The notes under the pieces were generated by a model that did not search any database, was not told the origin of the DNA, and was given only the letters and a program-made list of their open reading frames with translations. A stretch of 64,000 nucleotides of DNA from Roseovarius sp. M141 (GTDB lineage Bacteria; Pseudomonadota; Alphaproteobacteria; Rhodobacterales; Rhodobacteraceae): NCBI RefSeq assembly GCF_024355225.1, contig NZ_VCNH01000001.1, forward strand, positions 124,001 through 188,000. The letters run 5' to 3'. Position numbers and translations under genes: made by a program. Position 1 is the stretch's first letter. Every line of letters begins with the position of its first letter. Of the stretch, positions 51,809 through 60,625 are shown piece by piece.

Positions 51809-52281
51809 GGATCACTCCTGTTTTCTTGCGCCAGAAGCTCAGCGACGGCGGACTCTTCGGAGTCGCTCAGGGCTTCATTCGGGCGGCGCGTCCGAGCACG
51901 GGACAGAACTAGGATGCATACCCCTATCCCGAAGAGCAGAAAAACGCCCGGGGCGAGCCAGAGCGCGTAGGTGGACGGCTGGAACGGCGGCTTGAGAAGG
52001 ACGTAATCACCATAGCGGGCCTGGATGAAGTCGAGCGCCTGCTGGTTTGTATCGCCTGCAATCAGCCGTTCCCGGACCAGCAGGCGCAGATCGCGCGCGA
52101 CGCCGGCGTTCGAACTGTCAATATTCTCGTTCTGGCAGACGACGCAGCGCAGGTCTTGCGAGATATCCCGCGCTCGCGCCTCCAGCACCGGATCGTCCAG
52201 TATCTCGTCCGGCTCGACCGCCGCCACAGCAAAGGGCAGGATGAAAAGTATCAAGGTTGCGAACAGCGTTTTGCGTATCAT
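51805..52281 (-). CDS. ccmH: CcmH thiol-oxidoreductase of cytochrome c maturation
   Basis: This 158-residue protein has a signal peptide, the apocytochrome-reducing motif LRCVVCQNENIDSSN near residues 45-59 and a C-terminal membrane helix (about 104-126). It acts with CcmF and CcmI as heme-ligation complex. It overlaps the ccmG stop and the ccmI start by four bases each. Confidence 0.92.
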   Translation of the reverse strand: MIRKTLFATLILFILPFAVAAVEPDEILDDPVLEARARDISQDLRCVVCQNENIDSSNAGVARDLRLLVRERLIAGDTNQQALDFIQARYGDYVLLKPPFQPSTYALWLAPGVFLLFGIGVCILVLSRARTRRPNEALSDSEESAVAELLAQENRSDP

Positions 52282-52841
52282 GTGCGCGGCGCCTTTGCAG
52301 CGCGGGCCTCTGCCAGCGCCGTAGAGAATTCCGCTTCTGCTTCGGGCCCGACGACCGGACCGACATAGCGGTAAAGGACGGTGCCAGCGCCGGAGACGAT
52401 AAAGGTTTCAGGCACGCCTGAGATACCCCATTCGATTCCAGCCCGCCCGTTCAGGTCCGATCCTATCCGCTCATAGGGGTTGCCCAGTTCATCCAGCCAG
52501 GCAAGGGCGTCCTCGGGCTTGTCCTTGTAGTTGATGCCCATGAGCCGTACGCTGTTGCGTTCGACCATCCGCGTCAGAACCGCGTGTTCGGCTCGGCAAG
52601 GCACGCACCATGAAGCAAAGACATTCACCACCACCGGCCCCGGATTCCCTGTCAGATCCGCACGGGCAAGACCGGGAATATTCACGCCCGCAACAGGCGC
52701 CAGATCGAATTCGGGAACCTGCTGGGAAATGAGAACCGAAGGGATTGCGTTTGGGTCCCGATCAGGATTCAATCCCCAAAGAAAGAAGCCGCCAACCATC
52801 AGCGCGATCAGGATCGGTAGGGTTGCGAGAATACGTGTCAT
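52278..52841 (-). CDS. ccmG: CcmG/DsbE thioredoxin-like protein
   Basis: This 187-residue periplasmic thiol reductase is membrane-tethered by its N-terminal helix (ILATLPILIALMVGGFFLW). The active site is ASWCVPCRAEH near residues 85-95, and the GVPETFIV loop lies near 150. The start at 52841 lies 4 bp after the ccmF stop. Confidence 0.9.
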   Translation of the reverse strand: MTRILATLPILIALMVGGFFLWGLNPDRDPNAIPSVLISQQVPEFDLAPVAGVNIPGLARADLTGNPGPVVVNVFASWCVPCRAEHAVLTRMVERNSVRLMGINYKDKPEDALAWLDELGNPYERIGSDLNGRAGIEWGISGVPETFIVSGAGTVLYRYVGPVVGPEAEAEFSTALAEARAAKAPRT

Positions 52842-52845
52842 GAGC

Positions 52846-54846
52846 TCACTCCGCTGGGGTCGCTTGTGCGGCAGGTGTGATCGCACGTCGCGGAACGCCC
52901 ACCCGCAATCGTCGGTCAGACAGTGAAAGACCTCCGCCGAGAACCAGCATTGCGGCACCGATCCAGATAAAATTTACCAGCGGCTCATAGAGAATACGCA
53001 AGGTCCAAGCACCGGACGCGGCTGTGTCTTCCGAAGCCGGTTCGGCCAGAGAGGCGTAAAGATCGCCTGCGAGTGTCGAACGGATGGCGGATTCGGTCGT
53101 GCTGCTCTGTGCAACCGGATAGAACCGGCGCTCGGGGAACAGTATCGTCACAGGCTCCTCATCACGGGTTACTGTAAGTGTGCCTCGATCGGCGACATAA
53201 TTAGGTCCCTGAACGCGCTCGACCCCGTCGAAGCGGACATCAAAGCCCGCAATCGCGATTTCGGCCCCGGGTTGAACGAAGACGATTTCCTCCGATTTCC
53301 ATGCGCTCGACCCGATGAAACCAAGCATTGCAACTGCCAGACCGGCATGGGCCAATGTCATGCCGTGAGATGATCGCGGCATATTGCGGGCCCGGCGCAT
53401 CGCATCTCCAAAAGGCACCTCAAAAAGCCTGATGCGGGTCGTCCACTCGCGTAGCGTCGCCAGCAATAGCCAGACAGCGATTGCAACCGACAGATAGGCA
53501 AGGACAGGTCCGCCCTCGGTCAGATACCAGACGGCGAGGCCCGATAACCCTGCAAGCACCGCGACAAAGCGAAGGCGCTGAAAGATTCCCTTCAGGTCTG
53601 CTCGTTTCCAGGACAGAAACGGACCAAAACCCATGACAACAACAAGCGGCAGCATCATCGGAATGAAAGCCGCATTGAAGAAGGGCGGGCCGACCGAAAT
53701 TTTGGTGCCGACAACAGCTTCCATGAAAAGTGGATACAGCGTGCCAAACAGGACCGTACCTGTCGCAGCCCCCAGAAGAAGGTTATTGACGAGCAACCCA
53801 GCCTCGCGGCTGATTGGCGCGAAGAGTCCGCCCCCCTCCATCGCTGGCGCGCGCCATGCGTAAAGCCCGAGAGACCCGCCGATGGAAACACCTAGCAGGC
53901 CGAGAATATAGAGCCCACGTTCGGGGTCGACCGCGAAGGCATGAACGGATGTGAGCAATCCTGAGCGCACAATGAACGTGCCCAGCAGAGACAGTGAGAA
54001 GGTGAGGATTGCCAGAAGGATCGTCCAGCTTTTGAAGGCGTCGCGTTTTTCCGTCACGATGGCCGAATGCAAAAGCGCCGTGCCCAGAAGCCAAGGCATG
54101 AAACTGACGTTCTCAACCGGATCCCAGAACCACCAGCCACCCCAGCCCAGTTCATAATAGGCCCACCACGACCCCAGAGCGATACCGGCCGTCAGGCTCA
54201 TCCACGCGGCCAGTGTCCAGGGGCGAACCCACCGCGCCCAAGCCGCATCAACCCGCCCTTCAATCAGCGCTGCGACGGCGAAGGAGAAGACGATCGAGAA
54301 ACCGACATAGCCAAAATAGAGCAGCGGTGGATGCATCGCCAACCCAACATCCTGCAAAAGCGGATTGAGATCATTGCCATCAAGCGGCGGAGGGAAAACC
54401 CGCTCGAACGGGTTGGACGTGAGTATCAGAAATGATAGAAATCCGGTGCTGATCCACGCCTGAACCGACAGCGTTCGCGCCTTGAGCGCATCCGGAATAT
54501 TCGACCCCAGAAGCGCGACACCGGCACCGAAGGTCGCCAGTATCAAGACCCAGAGCAACAGGGAGCCTTCATGGCTCCCCCAGGTGCCCGCGACCTTGTA
54601 GAGCATCGGTTTGAGTGAGTGGGAATTCTCGACCACATTCACAACCGTGAAATCGCTGACGATGAAGGACCGCATGAGGGCCAGGAACGCGATGCCGATG
54701 AAGACGAACTGCGCGACCGATGACGCGCGCGCACTTCGCATCCACAGCAGATTGCCATGCGCAGCACCCAGGATGGGCAAAATGCTTTGAACCACCGCAA
54801 TCATAAGCGCGAGAGCGAGAGCGAATTGCCCAATTTCCGGTATCAT
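52846..54846 (-). CDS. ccmF: CcmF heme lyase subunit
   Basis: This 666-residue inner-membrane protein has about 15 helices and the WWD heme-handling motif GWGGWWFWDPVENVSFMPW near residues 231-249. The family is usually about 650 residues. CcmF attaches heme to apocytochrome c with CcmH and CcmI. A CueR-type promoter lies 30-60 bp upstream. No ccmABCDE genes are in the window, so this is a partial set duplicated or moved into the copper island. Confidence 0.94.
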   Translation of the reverse strand: MIPEIGQFALALALMIAVVQSILPILGAAHGNLLWMRSARASSVAQFVFIGIAFLALMRSFIVSDFTVVNVVENSHSLKPMLYKVAGTWGSHEGSLLLWVLILATFGAGVALLGSNIPDALKARTLSVQAWISTGFLSFLILTSNPFERVFPPPLDGNDLNPLLQDVGLAMHPPLLYFGYVGFSIVFSFAVAALIEGRVDAAWARWVRPWTLAAWMSLTAGIALGSWWAYYELGWGGWWFWDPVENVSFMPWLLGTALLHSAIVTEKRDAFKSWTILLAILTFSLSLLGTFIVRSGLLTSVHAFAVDPERGLYILGLLGVSIGGSLGLYAWRAPAMEGGGLFAPISREAGLLVNNLLLGAATGTVLFGTLYPLFMEAVVGTKISVGPPFFNAAFIPMMLPLVVVMGFGPFLSWKRADLKGIFQRLRFVAVLAGLSGLAVWYLTEGGPVLAYLSVAIAVWLLLATLREWTTRIRLFEVPFGDAMRRARNMPRSSHGMTLAHAGLAVAMLGFIGSSAWKSEEIVFVQPGAEIAIAGFDVRFDGVERVQGPNYVADRGTLTVTRDEEPVTILFPERRFYPVAQSSTTESAIRSTLAGDLYASLAEPASEDTAASGAWTLRILYEPLVNFIWIGAAMLVLGGGLSLSDRRLRVGVPRRAITPAAQATPAE

Positions 54847-54875
54847 ATTTTATCTCAAATGTCAGGTTATGAGGA

Positions 54876-54906
54876 AGCGTACGACTGTCCAGTGCTGGAA
54901 GGTCAA
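54876..54906 (-). promoter_or_regulatory. CueR-type promoter of ccmFGHI
   Basis: On the minus strand, TTGACC is followed by a 19-bp spacer containing TTCCAGCACTGGACAG and TACGCT as -10. The ccmF start lies 30 bp downstream. Confidence 0.75.
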
Positions 54907-54964
54907 CCGAGCCTTTGCTTGCAGACCTCACATTATTGTCAACAGCCCCGATCTTCTCGCAATT

Positions 54965-55285
54965 TCAGCGCTCCAGGTTCGCCTTGCGCCGCTCGTATTC
55001 GTCTTCTTCAATTTCGCCCCGAGCGTAGCGTTCCTTCAGGATGTCGAGCGCACTTGAACCAGACGGCGCGTCGGATCGGCCCGAGAAGCTTCGAACGCCC
55101 AGCACGATCAATCCGATGATCACCCCCCAAAAGACCAACATCATCAGACCGCCAAGCAGCCCGTGGCCTCCGCTCCACATCATATGCCCATATCCTCTGC
55201 TCCAGTCGCCGTCCGGGGTTGCGGACGCAACATTTGCGTAAGCCGTCATCGAGATTGAAATTATCGAAAAAGTGAGGTGTTTCAT
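54965..55285 (-). CDS. SHOCT-domain membrane protein
   Basis: This 106-residue protein has a signal-like N-terminus, one membrane helix (about 43-64, GLLGGLMMLVFWGVIIGLIV) and a C-terminal SHOCT domain (ALDILKERYARGEIEEDEYE). Such proteins often accompany copper genes; the function is unknown. A Met/His segment (YGHMMWSGGHG) precedes the helix. It lies downstream of the cupredoxin gene and its hairpin. Confidence 0.78.
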   Translation of the reverse strand: MKHLTFSIISISMTAYANVASATPDGDWSRGYGHMMWSGGHGLLGGLMMLVFWGVIIGLIVLGVRSFSGRSDAPSGSSALDILKERYARGEIEEDEYERRKANLER

Positions 55286-55342
55286 GTTGCTCTCTCGTAT
55301 TAGCCGAACCTGTTGCTTGCCGGGCCGAAGGCCTTTTCCGCT

Positions 55343-55378
55343 GGATCATGAGGGGCACAAACCGGCCCCTCATGATCC
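55343..55378. terminator. Strong hairpin after the cupredoxin gene
   Basis: A perfect 14-bp stem (GGATCATGAGGGGC and its complement) with an eight-base loop lies 9 bases after the cupredoxin stop on the minus strand. No T-run follows. It could terminate or partly attenuate transcription into the SHOCT gene. Confidence 0.55.
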
Positions 55379-55387
55379 GAGGCAAAA

Positions 55388-55897
55388 TCAGTGTCCGGAG
55401 AACGCTATCTTACCGACCATGCCGCCTTCGAGATGGCCCGGCACGTTGCAGGCAAATCCCATTTCGGTCGTGTCGGTAAAGGTCCAGACCACCTCAGCGG
55501 TCTGACCGGGCTCCAGGAGGACGCTATTGGGGTCGTTATGCATCATGCCGCCTTCCATCATCTTGGCATGATCGAGCTTTTTCATCGTCATCATGCCGGA
55601 TTTCATCATGTCCTTCATCTCATCCTTGTGATCCTTCCACATGGCCTCGGTGCCGAGATTGAATTCGTGGATGATGTTTCCGTCGTTGCGCACGACGAAC
55701 TTGATCGTCTCGCCCTTCGCGACTGAAACGGACTTGGGCTCATACTTCATCTCGTCCATGCTGACCTCGATCACGCGGTCGACCTTGTCCGGATCGCCAG
55801 CCTTGCCGATGGACGAGCCGTGCCCTGCACCCGCCATTGCTGATCCTGCAAAAAGGATGAGTGCAGTCGTTGCTCCGATAGATTTCATAAACGTCAT
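55388..55897 (-). CDS. Plastocyanin/azurin-like cupredoxin
   Basis: This 169-residue exported protein has a signal peptide (residues 1-22, ending GSAMAG) and a cupredoxin domain with type-1 copper ligands in IIHEFNL and FACNVPGHLEGGM. A Met/His-rich insertion (KSGMMTMKKLDHAKMMEGGMMH) lies between them. The insertion could bind extra Cu(I). The ATG at 55897 follows AAGGAA. A CueR-type site lies 80-110 bp upstream. Confidence 0.85.
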   Translation of the reverse strand: MTFMKSIGATTALILFAGSAMAGAGHGSSIGKAGDPDKVDRVIEVSMDEMKYEPKSVSVAKGETIKFVVRNDGNIIHEFNLGTEAMWKDHKDEMKDMMKSGMMTMKKLDHAKMMEGGMMHNDPNSVLLEPGQTAEVVWTFTDTTEMGFACNVPGHLEGGMVGKIAFSGH

Positions 55898-55975
55898 GTT
55901 GTGTTCCTTGACTGTGTTTTGATCTGCTGGGGCAGATGATGTCGCATGCCGCGAAACCCCTTCCCCGACGTTGTG

Positions 55976-56006
55976 AAACGAAATCATTCCAGCGCAGGAG
56001 GATCAA
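55976..56006 (-). promoter_or_regulatory. CueR-type promoter candidate of the cupredoxin gene
   Basis: On the minus strand, TTGATC, a 19-bp spacer containing CTCCTGCGCTGGAA and TCGTTT as -10. It is the weakest match of the six and points to the gene at 55897. Confidence 0.55.
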
Positions 56007-56026
56007 CTCACCCGGCGCGCTTTTAA

Positions 56027-56043
56027 TGTAATCAAGTGTAAGC
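56027..56043 (+). promoter_or_regulatory. TGTAA direct repeat, putative response-regulator site
   Basis: The site is TGTAATC-AAG-TGTAAGC, two half-sites phased by 10 bp, 66 bp upstream of the gene at 56109 that precedes the pcoAB pair. It resembles the sites at 42017 and 61429. Confidence 0.55.
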
Positions 56044-56108
56044 TTGCAATTTCCGCGGGTCTGACCGATTTTCCGGCGATCGGCAGGCGTCGATGTTGAT
56101 GGAGTGGC

Positions 56109-56447
56109 ATGACACAGCGGCACAGCATATTCTGGGGATGGCTTCTGGCTGCGATCTTAATGTTTGCGGCATCGTTTCCGCATATGTCGTTCGCACGTGC
56201 CCAGCCGGATCATTCCCAAGGCGCGCATCAAGCTGTGCCAGCTTCAAGCAGCTGTGGTTTTGCCATGACATCGCATGAGAAGACTGGTGGTTGCGCATCC
56301 ATGACGGCGCATTGTTCGCCCTTACTGCCACAGCCATTTCTACTGCCGGCACAGATGCGCATGCAGATTTCGGTCGAGTACGATTTCGACGTCGTGGCGC
56401 CTTATAAATTGGCGTCTTTTAGCGAGACACCGCCTCCGCGAGGCTGA
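56109..56447 (+). CDS. Exported small Cys/His/Met protein
   Basis: This 112-residue exported protein has a signal peptide (residues 8-31, ending SFARAQ) and a mature segment with HSQGAHQAV, SSCGFAMTSHEKTGGCASM and TAHCSPL. Three Cys with several His suggest periplasmic metal binding. No family was recognised. The ATG at 56109 follows GGAG. It is probably the first gene of the pcoAB operon; a 170-bp gap follows. Confidence 0.6.
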   Translation: MTQRHSIFWGWLLAAILMFAASFPHMSFARAQPDHSQGAHQAVPASSSCGFAMTSHEKTGGCASMTAHCSPLLPQPFLLPAQMRMQISVEYDFDVVAPYKLASFSETPPPRG

Positions 56448-56617
56448 TCCGTGTCGTTTTGGATCCCGTCGAATAGGCAGCCCAAACGGAACATACGCAA
56501 CCCTTTGCATCACTCGGACGCGCCTTGACGCGACATGATCATTTGCAGGGCTGCAATCATCAGCACGCTACGCGGCGCAAATGCACCGCTTTCAAATCAA
56601 ATCTGAAAGGACCGGAG

Positions 56618-58441
56618 ATGAAACCCATCCCCCTTATCAAGACGGCCATCCTGGCCGCCGCGCTCGCCGTATCCGGCAGCATGGCGCTGCCCGGCACCTA
56701 TAATGTCAGCGTCGACAAGATCCGCATAGACACCGGAGAGTTCAAGAAGACCGGCATCGGCTATAACCGCAGCCAGACCCCGACCGTGCTGCGCTTCAAG
56801 GAGGGCGAGCAGGTTACGATCAACGTCACCAACAACCTGCGCGAAAGTACCTCGATCCACTGGCACGGGCTGATCCTGCCGTTCCGGCAGGACGGCGTTC
56901 CGGGCATCAGCTTCAACGGGATCGCGCCGGGCACGACGTTCACCTACCAGTTTCCGATCCAGCAGGCCGGCACCTACTGGTTTCACAGCCATACCGGTTT
57001 TCAGGAGCCTGATGGAGCTTTCGGCGCAATCGTGATCGAGCCGAAGGGCGGCGAGAAGACGCGCGCCGACCGCGATTATGTCGTGCAACTGACCGACAAG
57101 CATCCGCACGATGGCAGCCGCATTTTCCGCAATCTGAAAATGTCGGCCGACTACTACAACCGCGCGCAGCGCACGCTGGAGGATCTGGTGCGCGACTCGC
57201 GCGAGGACGGTTTCAAGCAGGCGCTTCAGAACCGTGCGATGTGGGGCAAGATGCGCATGATGCCGACCGATATCGAGGACGTGCAAGGCTTTGCGCCCCT
57301 GATCAACGGCATGGGAACCGATCAGAACTGGACGGGCCTCTTCAGCCCCGGCGAAAAGGTGCGACTGCGGCTGATCAACTCGTCGGCGATGACTTATTTC
57401 GACGTTCGGATTCCGGGGCTGAAGATGACTGTCGTTCAGGCCGACGGTAACGATGTGGATCCCGTCACGGTGGACGAACTGCGCATCTCGGTGGCCGAAA
57501 CCTATGACGTGATCGTGCAGCCGCGCGAAGCCAAGGCGTATGGCATCATTGCCGAATCCATGGGCCGTACGGCCATGGTCCGCGGATCGCTGTCGCCCAA
57601 GCAGGGCTATGCCGGCCTTGTTCCGCGGATGCGCCCGCAACCCCTGCTGACCATGGCCGACATGGGCGGCATGATGGACGGTATGGACATGAGTGGCATG
57701 GAAATGGGTGCCATGGACCATAATGCCATGACGATGTCCTCGCAAAGCAGCGCTATGCCCGAGGGCATGGACCACAGCCAGATGGATATGTCCGGAGACA
57801 TGGACGGAATCGATCACAGCCAAATGGACATGTCCGGCACCACAAAGGAATTGGACCACAGCCAGATGGACATGCCCAGCGAGACGAAGGAGATAGACCA
57901 TAGCCAAATGGGCATGTCCGGCGGCATGACTGGCATGAACCACAGCGCGCGTGACAGCAAGATTGGCGAATTCTACGCACCGGGCAGCGGTCTGATCCCA
58001 AGCGCGGCGAATGGCGGCAAGTTCCTGTCCTACAACGATCTGAAGGCACTCCGGCCGCTTTACCGTGATCGCCCGGCGACCCGCACGATTGAGCTGCGCC
58101 TGACCGGCAACATGGAGCGTTACATCTGGTCCATCAACGGCGTGAAAATGGATGATGCCGAGCCGATCCGCCTGAAATACGGCGAGCGTGTCCGCTTCAA
58201 GTTCGTCAACGAAACGATGATGTCACACCCGATGCACCTGCACGGCATGTGGTCGATCCTCGATACCGGCAAGGGCAAGTGGGACCCGATCAAGCACACG
58301 GTCAGCATCGCGCCCGGTACCACCGTCTATACCGAAACCGAGGTCGATGCGACGGGCCAATGGGCTTTCCACTGCCACCTGTCCTACCACGCCGAAGCGG
58401 GCATGTTCCGCAAGGTAATCGTCGAAGGTGGCCCGGCATGA
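56618..58441 (+). CDS. pcoA: PcoA/CopA-type multicopper oxidase
   Basis: This 607-residue periplasmic copper oxidase has ligand blocks SIHWHGLILP, YWFHSHTGF, HPMHLHGMWS and HCHLSYHAEAGMF. The region 345-445 is Met/His-rich, with four 14-residue repeats of the DHSQMDMSG type (57770-57946) that would bind Cu(I). The family normally has a Tat signal; here the N-terminus is a short Sec-type signal (LAAALAVSGSMALPG). The ATG at 56618 follows GGAG. The stop overlaps the copB start. Confidence 0.93.
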   Translation: MKPIPLIKTAILAAALAVSGSMALPGTYNVSVDKIRIDTGEFKKTGIGYNRSQTPTVLRFKEGEQVTINVTNNLRESTSIHWHGLILPFRQDGVPGISFNGIAPGTTFTYQFPIQQAGTYWFHSHTGFQEPDGAFGAIVIEPKGGEKTRADRDYVVQLTDKHPHDGSRIFRNLKMSADYYNRAQRTLEDLVRDSREDGFKQALQNRAMWGKMRMMPTDIEDVQGFAPLINGMGTDQNWTGLFSPGEKVRLRLINSSAMTYFDVRIPGLKMTVVQADGNDVDPVTVDELRISVAETYDVIVQPREAKAYGIIAESMGRTAMVRGSLSPKQGYAGLVPRMRPQPLLTMADMGGMMDGMDMSGMEMGAMDHNAMTMSSQSSAMPEGMDHSQMDMSGDMDGIDHSQMDMSGTTKELDHSQMDMPSETKEIDHSQMGMSGGMTGMNHSARDSKIGEFYAPGSGLIPSAANGGKFLSYNDLKALRPLYRDRPATRTIELRLTGNMERYIWSINGVKMDDAEPIRLKYGERVRFKFVNETMMSHPMHLHGMWSILDTGKGKWDPIKHTVSIAPGTTVYTETEVDATGQWAFHCHLSYHAEAGMFRKVIVEGGPA

Positions 58442-59175
58442 ACAGCGTTAGCAAAACAAGGATTGAACCGATGAAAACGATCTACCTGCCCGCTCTCGGT
58501 TCGGTGCTGGTGTCCATGGCGTGGACGCCGGCGGCGGCCGAGCCGATCATCTGGGGCCTTCAAGCCGAGCAACTCGAATACCGGTTCAACGATGGCGAAG
58601 ACGCGTTCGTCTGGGATTTCGACGCGCTTGCCGGGTCGGACGAGCTGCGCTTTGTCTGGCGCAGCGAAGGCGAGGTTGGCGAGTCCTCGGGTGACTTTGA
58701 GGGGTTGGAGAACCAGCTGCGCCTGCAAATGCCGATCTCGACCTTCTTTGACGCGGTCGTCGGCATTCAGGCCAGCACGCCGGACGGGGCGCCGGACCGT
58801 TACAACGCCGTCTTTGGCGTCAAGGGACTGGCACCGCAATGGTTCGAGATCGACGCGGATCTCTATGTGTCGGATCACCCGTTCTTCCGGGTCGAGGCGG
58901 AATATGAGGCGCTGCTGACGAACCGCCTGATCCTGACGCCCAGCGTCGAGATGACCTTTCCTCTCAAGGACGATGCCGCCCGCAATCAAGGCGCTGGCGG
59001 GCCGACATTCGAGATCGGGGCGCGCGTCAGCTACGACCTGATCGACCGCGCCGTGTCGCCCTATGTCGGCATCAATTACGAGCGGTCTTTCGGGGATACC
59101 GCAGACATGCTGCGCGCGGCGGGCGAGGACAAGGACGCGTTCTCCGTCGTCGTCGGCACGCGCATCATGTTCTAA
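58438..59175 (+). CDS. pcoB: PcoB/CopB outer-membrane copper-resistance protein
   Basis: This 245-residue outer-membrane beta-barrel protein is CopB-like. A signal peptide ends near TPAAAEP, and GLQAEQLEYRFNDGEDAF begins the mature part. It ends VVVGTRIMF with the terminal Phe of barrel proteins. The Met/His-rich N-terminal region of E. coli PcoB is absent. The start at 58438 overlaps the pcoA stop (ATGA); the ATG at 58471 with AGGA upstream is an alternative. Confidence 0.88.
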   Translation: MNSVSKTRIEPMKTIYLPALGSVLVSMAWTPAAAEPIIWGLQAEQLEYRFNDGEDAFVWDFDALAGSDELRFVWRSEGEVGESSGDFEGLENQLRLQMPISTFFDAVVGIQASTPDGAPDRYNAVFGVKGLAPQWFEIDADLYVSDHPFFRVEAEYEALLTNRLILTPSVEMTFPLKDDAARNQGAGGPTFEIGARVSYDLIDRAVSPYVGINYERSFGDTADMLRAAGEDKDAFSVVVGTRIMF

Positions 59176-59194
59176 CGGGCGCAATGACAAGAGT

Positions 59195-59218
59195 GCATCC
59201 CGCAGGCCTGCGGGATGC
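59195..59218. terminator. Bidirectional hairpin between pcoB and the sensor kinase
   Basis: A perfect 24-bp palindrome (GCATCCCGCAGG and its complement) in the 58-bp gap between convergent genes. No T-run on either side. Confidence 0.6.
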
Positions 59219-59233
59219 GAACCGGGGGACAAG

Positions 59234-60625
59234 TCAACTCTGGTCGCTGCCCTTTCGGGGCAGAACCAAAGTCGCGATCAACCCACCTTCCGGCCGGTTT
59301 TCCAGACGAACATCGCCCCCATGGGCACGCGCAATCGTCCGGGCGATCGACAGGCCCAGCCCCGTCCCGCCGGTATTGCGCGAACGTGATCTCTCGAGCC
59401 GAAAGAACGGCTCGAAGACACGCTCCATTTCGGCTTGGGGAATGCCGGGGCCGCTATCCAGAATTTCGATGGCCACAGTTTCCGTGCCGCCCCGAGCAGA
59501 CACGGTGGCGCCCCCTCCGTATCGCTGCGCATTCACAATGAGGTTGCGCAAGGCGCGGCGCATCGCATTTGGGCGCAGCCGGACATGTATTAGGCCAACA
59601 TCGCCAATCTCGAAACCTCCGTGCATGTCCTGCTGCAGTTTTTCAAGAAAGTCGCGCATGTCCACCGTCTGAGCTTCCTCTGAGGTGGCCATGCCGCGCG
59701 CGAAGGCCAGGGTCCTTTCGACCATGTCCTGCATCTCTTCGATAGAAGAGATCATGCTGACGCGAATATCCTCGTCGTCGACGATTTCGGCATGGACGCG
59801 GAGCGCCGTCAGCGGTGAGCGCAGATCATGCCCCAGCGCCGCCAGAACCCTGGTGCGATCGGCAATGTGGCGGGTCAGGCGGTCCTGCATATCGTTGAAG
59901 GCCACCGTCAGATCGCGCACTTCGCGCGGGCCCATTGCAGGCAGCGTGCCCGGCGCTTCGCCCCTGCCAAAGCTTTCGGCGGCGGACGCCACGCGCCGCA
60001 GCGGCCCCGTCAAACGGCTCAACAAAAACCATATCGCAGCAACCAGCAGCAGAGCGGCGGTGATACCGAAACTAAGGGTCGAGACGAGCGGCCACTGAAG
60101 CGGCGGGCGATTGAACCGCGTATCGACGTTCAGCCATCGCCCGTCCTGCAGCCCCACCGATACGGTCATCTCGAGCGTCAGCAGCCCGCCAGGAACCATT
60201 TGCAGATGCATATTGGTGCCGTCTGCGTTGATATGGGACATTGGCATCAGCGTCCCCTCGGCCTCGTGCAGTTCGACCCTGATCGGGCGATTGTCCTTTG
60301 GCCCCAAAAGCGCGCGCATGCGGGCCTCGACACTGCCACGGTCGACATGATCGAGATGATCGACAGCCGGCTCGGACGTCACATCAAACCGCACCAGAGG
60401 CGAGTCAGCCGCGCGCAGGATCGACGCCTGCAGTTCCAGCGGCGCCTCCTCGATGAGACGGGCGACATTCGCAGCGCGTCCCGCCGCTTCGGCCCCGAGG
60501 GCCGCGCGAACTGCAAGGCCGCGTTCGTCCACGAAGAGCCACAGGCTGATCGCTTGCGCCAGCATCAGCGCACCGATGATCAGCAGCACCAACTGGCCCC
60601 GCAAGCTTCCCAGAAATCTGCGCAT
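59234..60625 (-). CDS. Sensor histidine kinase, probable copper sensor
   Basis: This 463-residue inner-membrane kinase has membrane helices at about 10-30 and 168-190 enclosing a periplasmic sensor domain with LMPMSHINADGTNMHLQM (Met/His-rich). A HAMP domain spans about 193-245. The HisKA motif LGHDLRSPLTALR lies near 268, and the ATPase boxes NLIVNAQRY, DSGPGIP and GLGLSI follow. It overlaps the regulator gene by one base (TGATG). The position beside pcoAB suggests a copper or redox signal; the ligand is not proven. Confidence 0.88.
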   Translation of the reverse strand: MRRFLGSLRGQLVLLIIGALMLAQAISLWLFVDERGLAVRAALGAEAAGRAANVARLIEEAPLELQASILRAADSPLVRFDVTSEPAVDHLDHVDRGSVEARMRALLGPKDNRPIRVELHEAEGTLMPMSHINADGTNMHLQMVPGGLLTLEMTVSVGLQDGRWLNVDTRFNRPPLQWPLVSTLSFGITAALLLVAAIWFLLSRLTGPLRRVASAAESFGRGEAPGTLPAMGPREVRDLTVAFNDMQDRLTRHIADRTRVLAALGHDLRSPLTALRVHAEIVDDEDIRVSMISSIEEMQDMVERTLAFARGMATSEEAQTVDMRDFLEKLQQDMHGGFEIGDVGLIHVRLRPNAMRRALRNLIVNAQRYGGGATVSARGGTETVAIEILDSGPGIPQAEMERVFEPFFRLERSRSRNTGGTGLGLSIARTIARAHGGDVRLENRPEGGLIATLVLPRKGSDQS

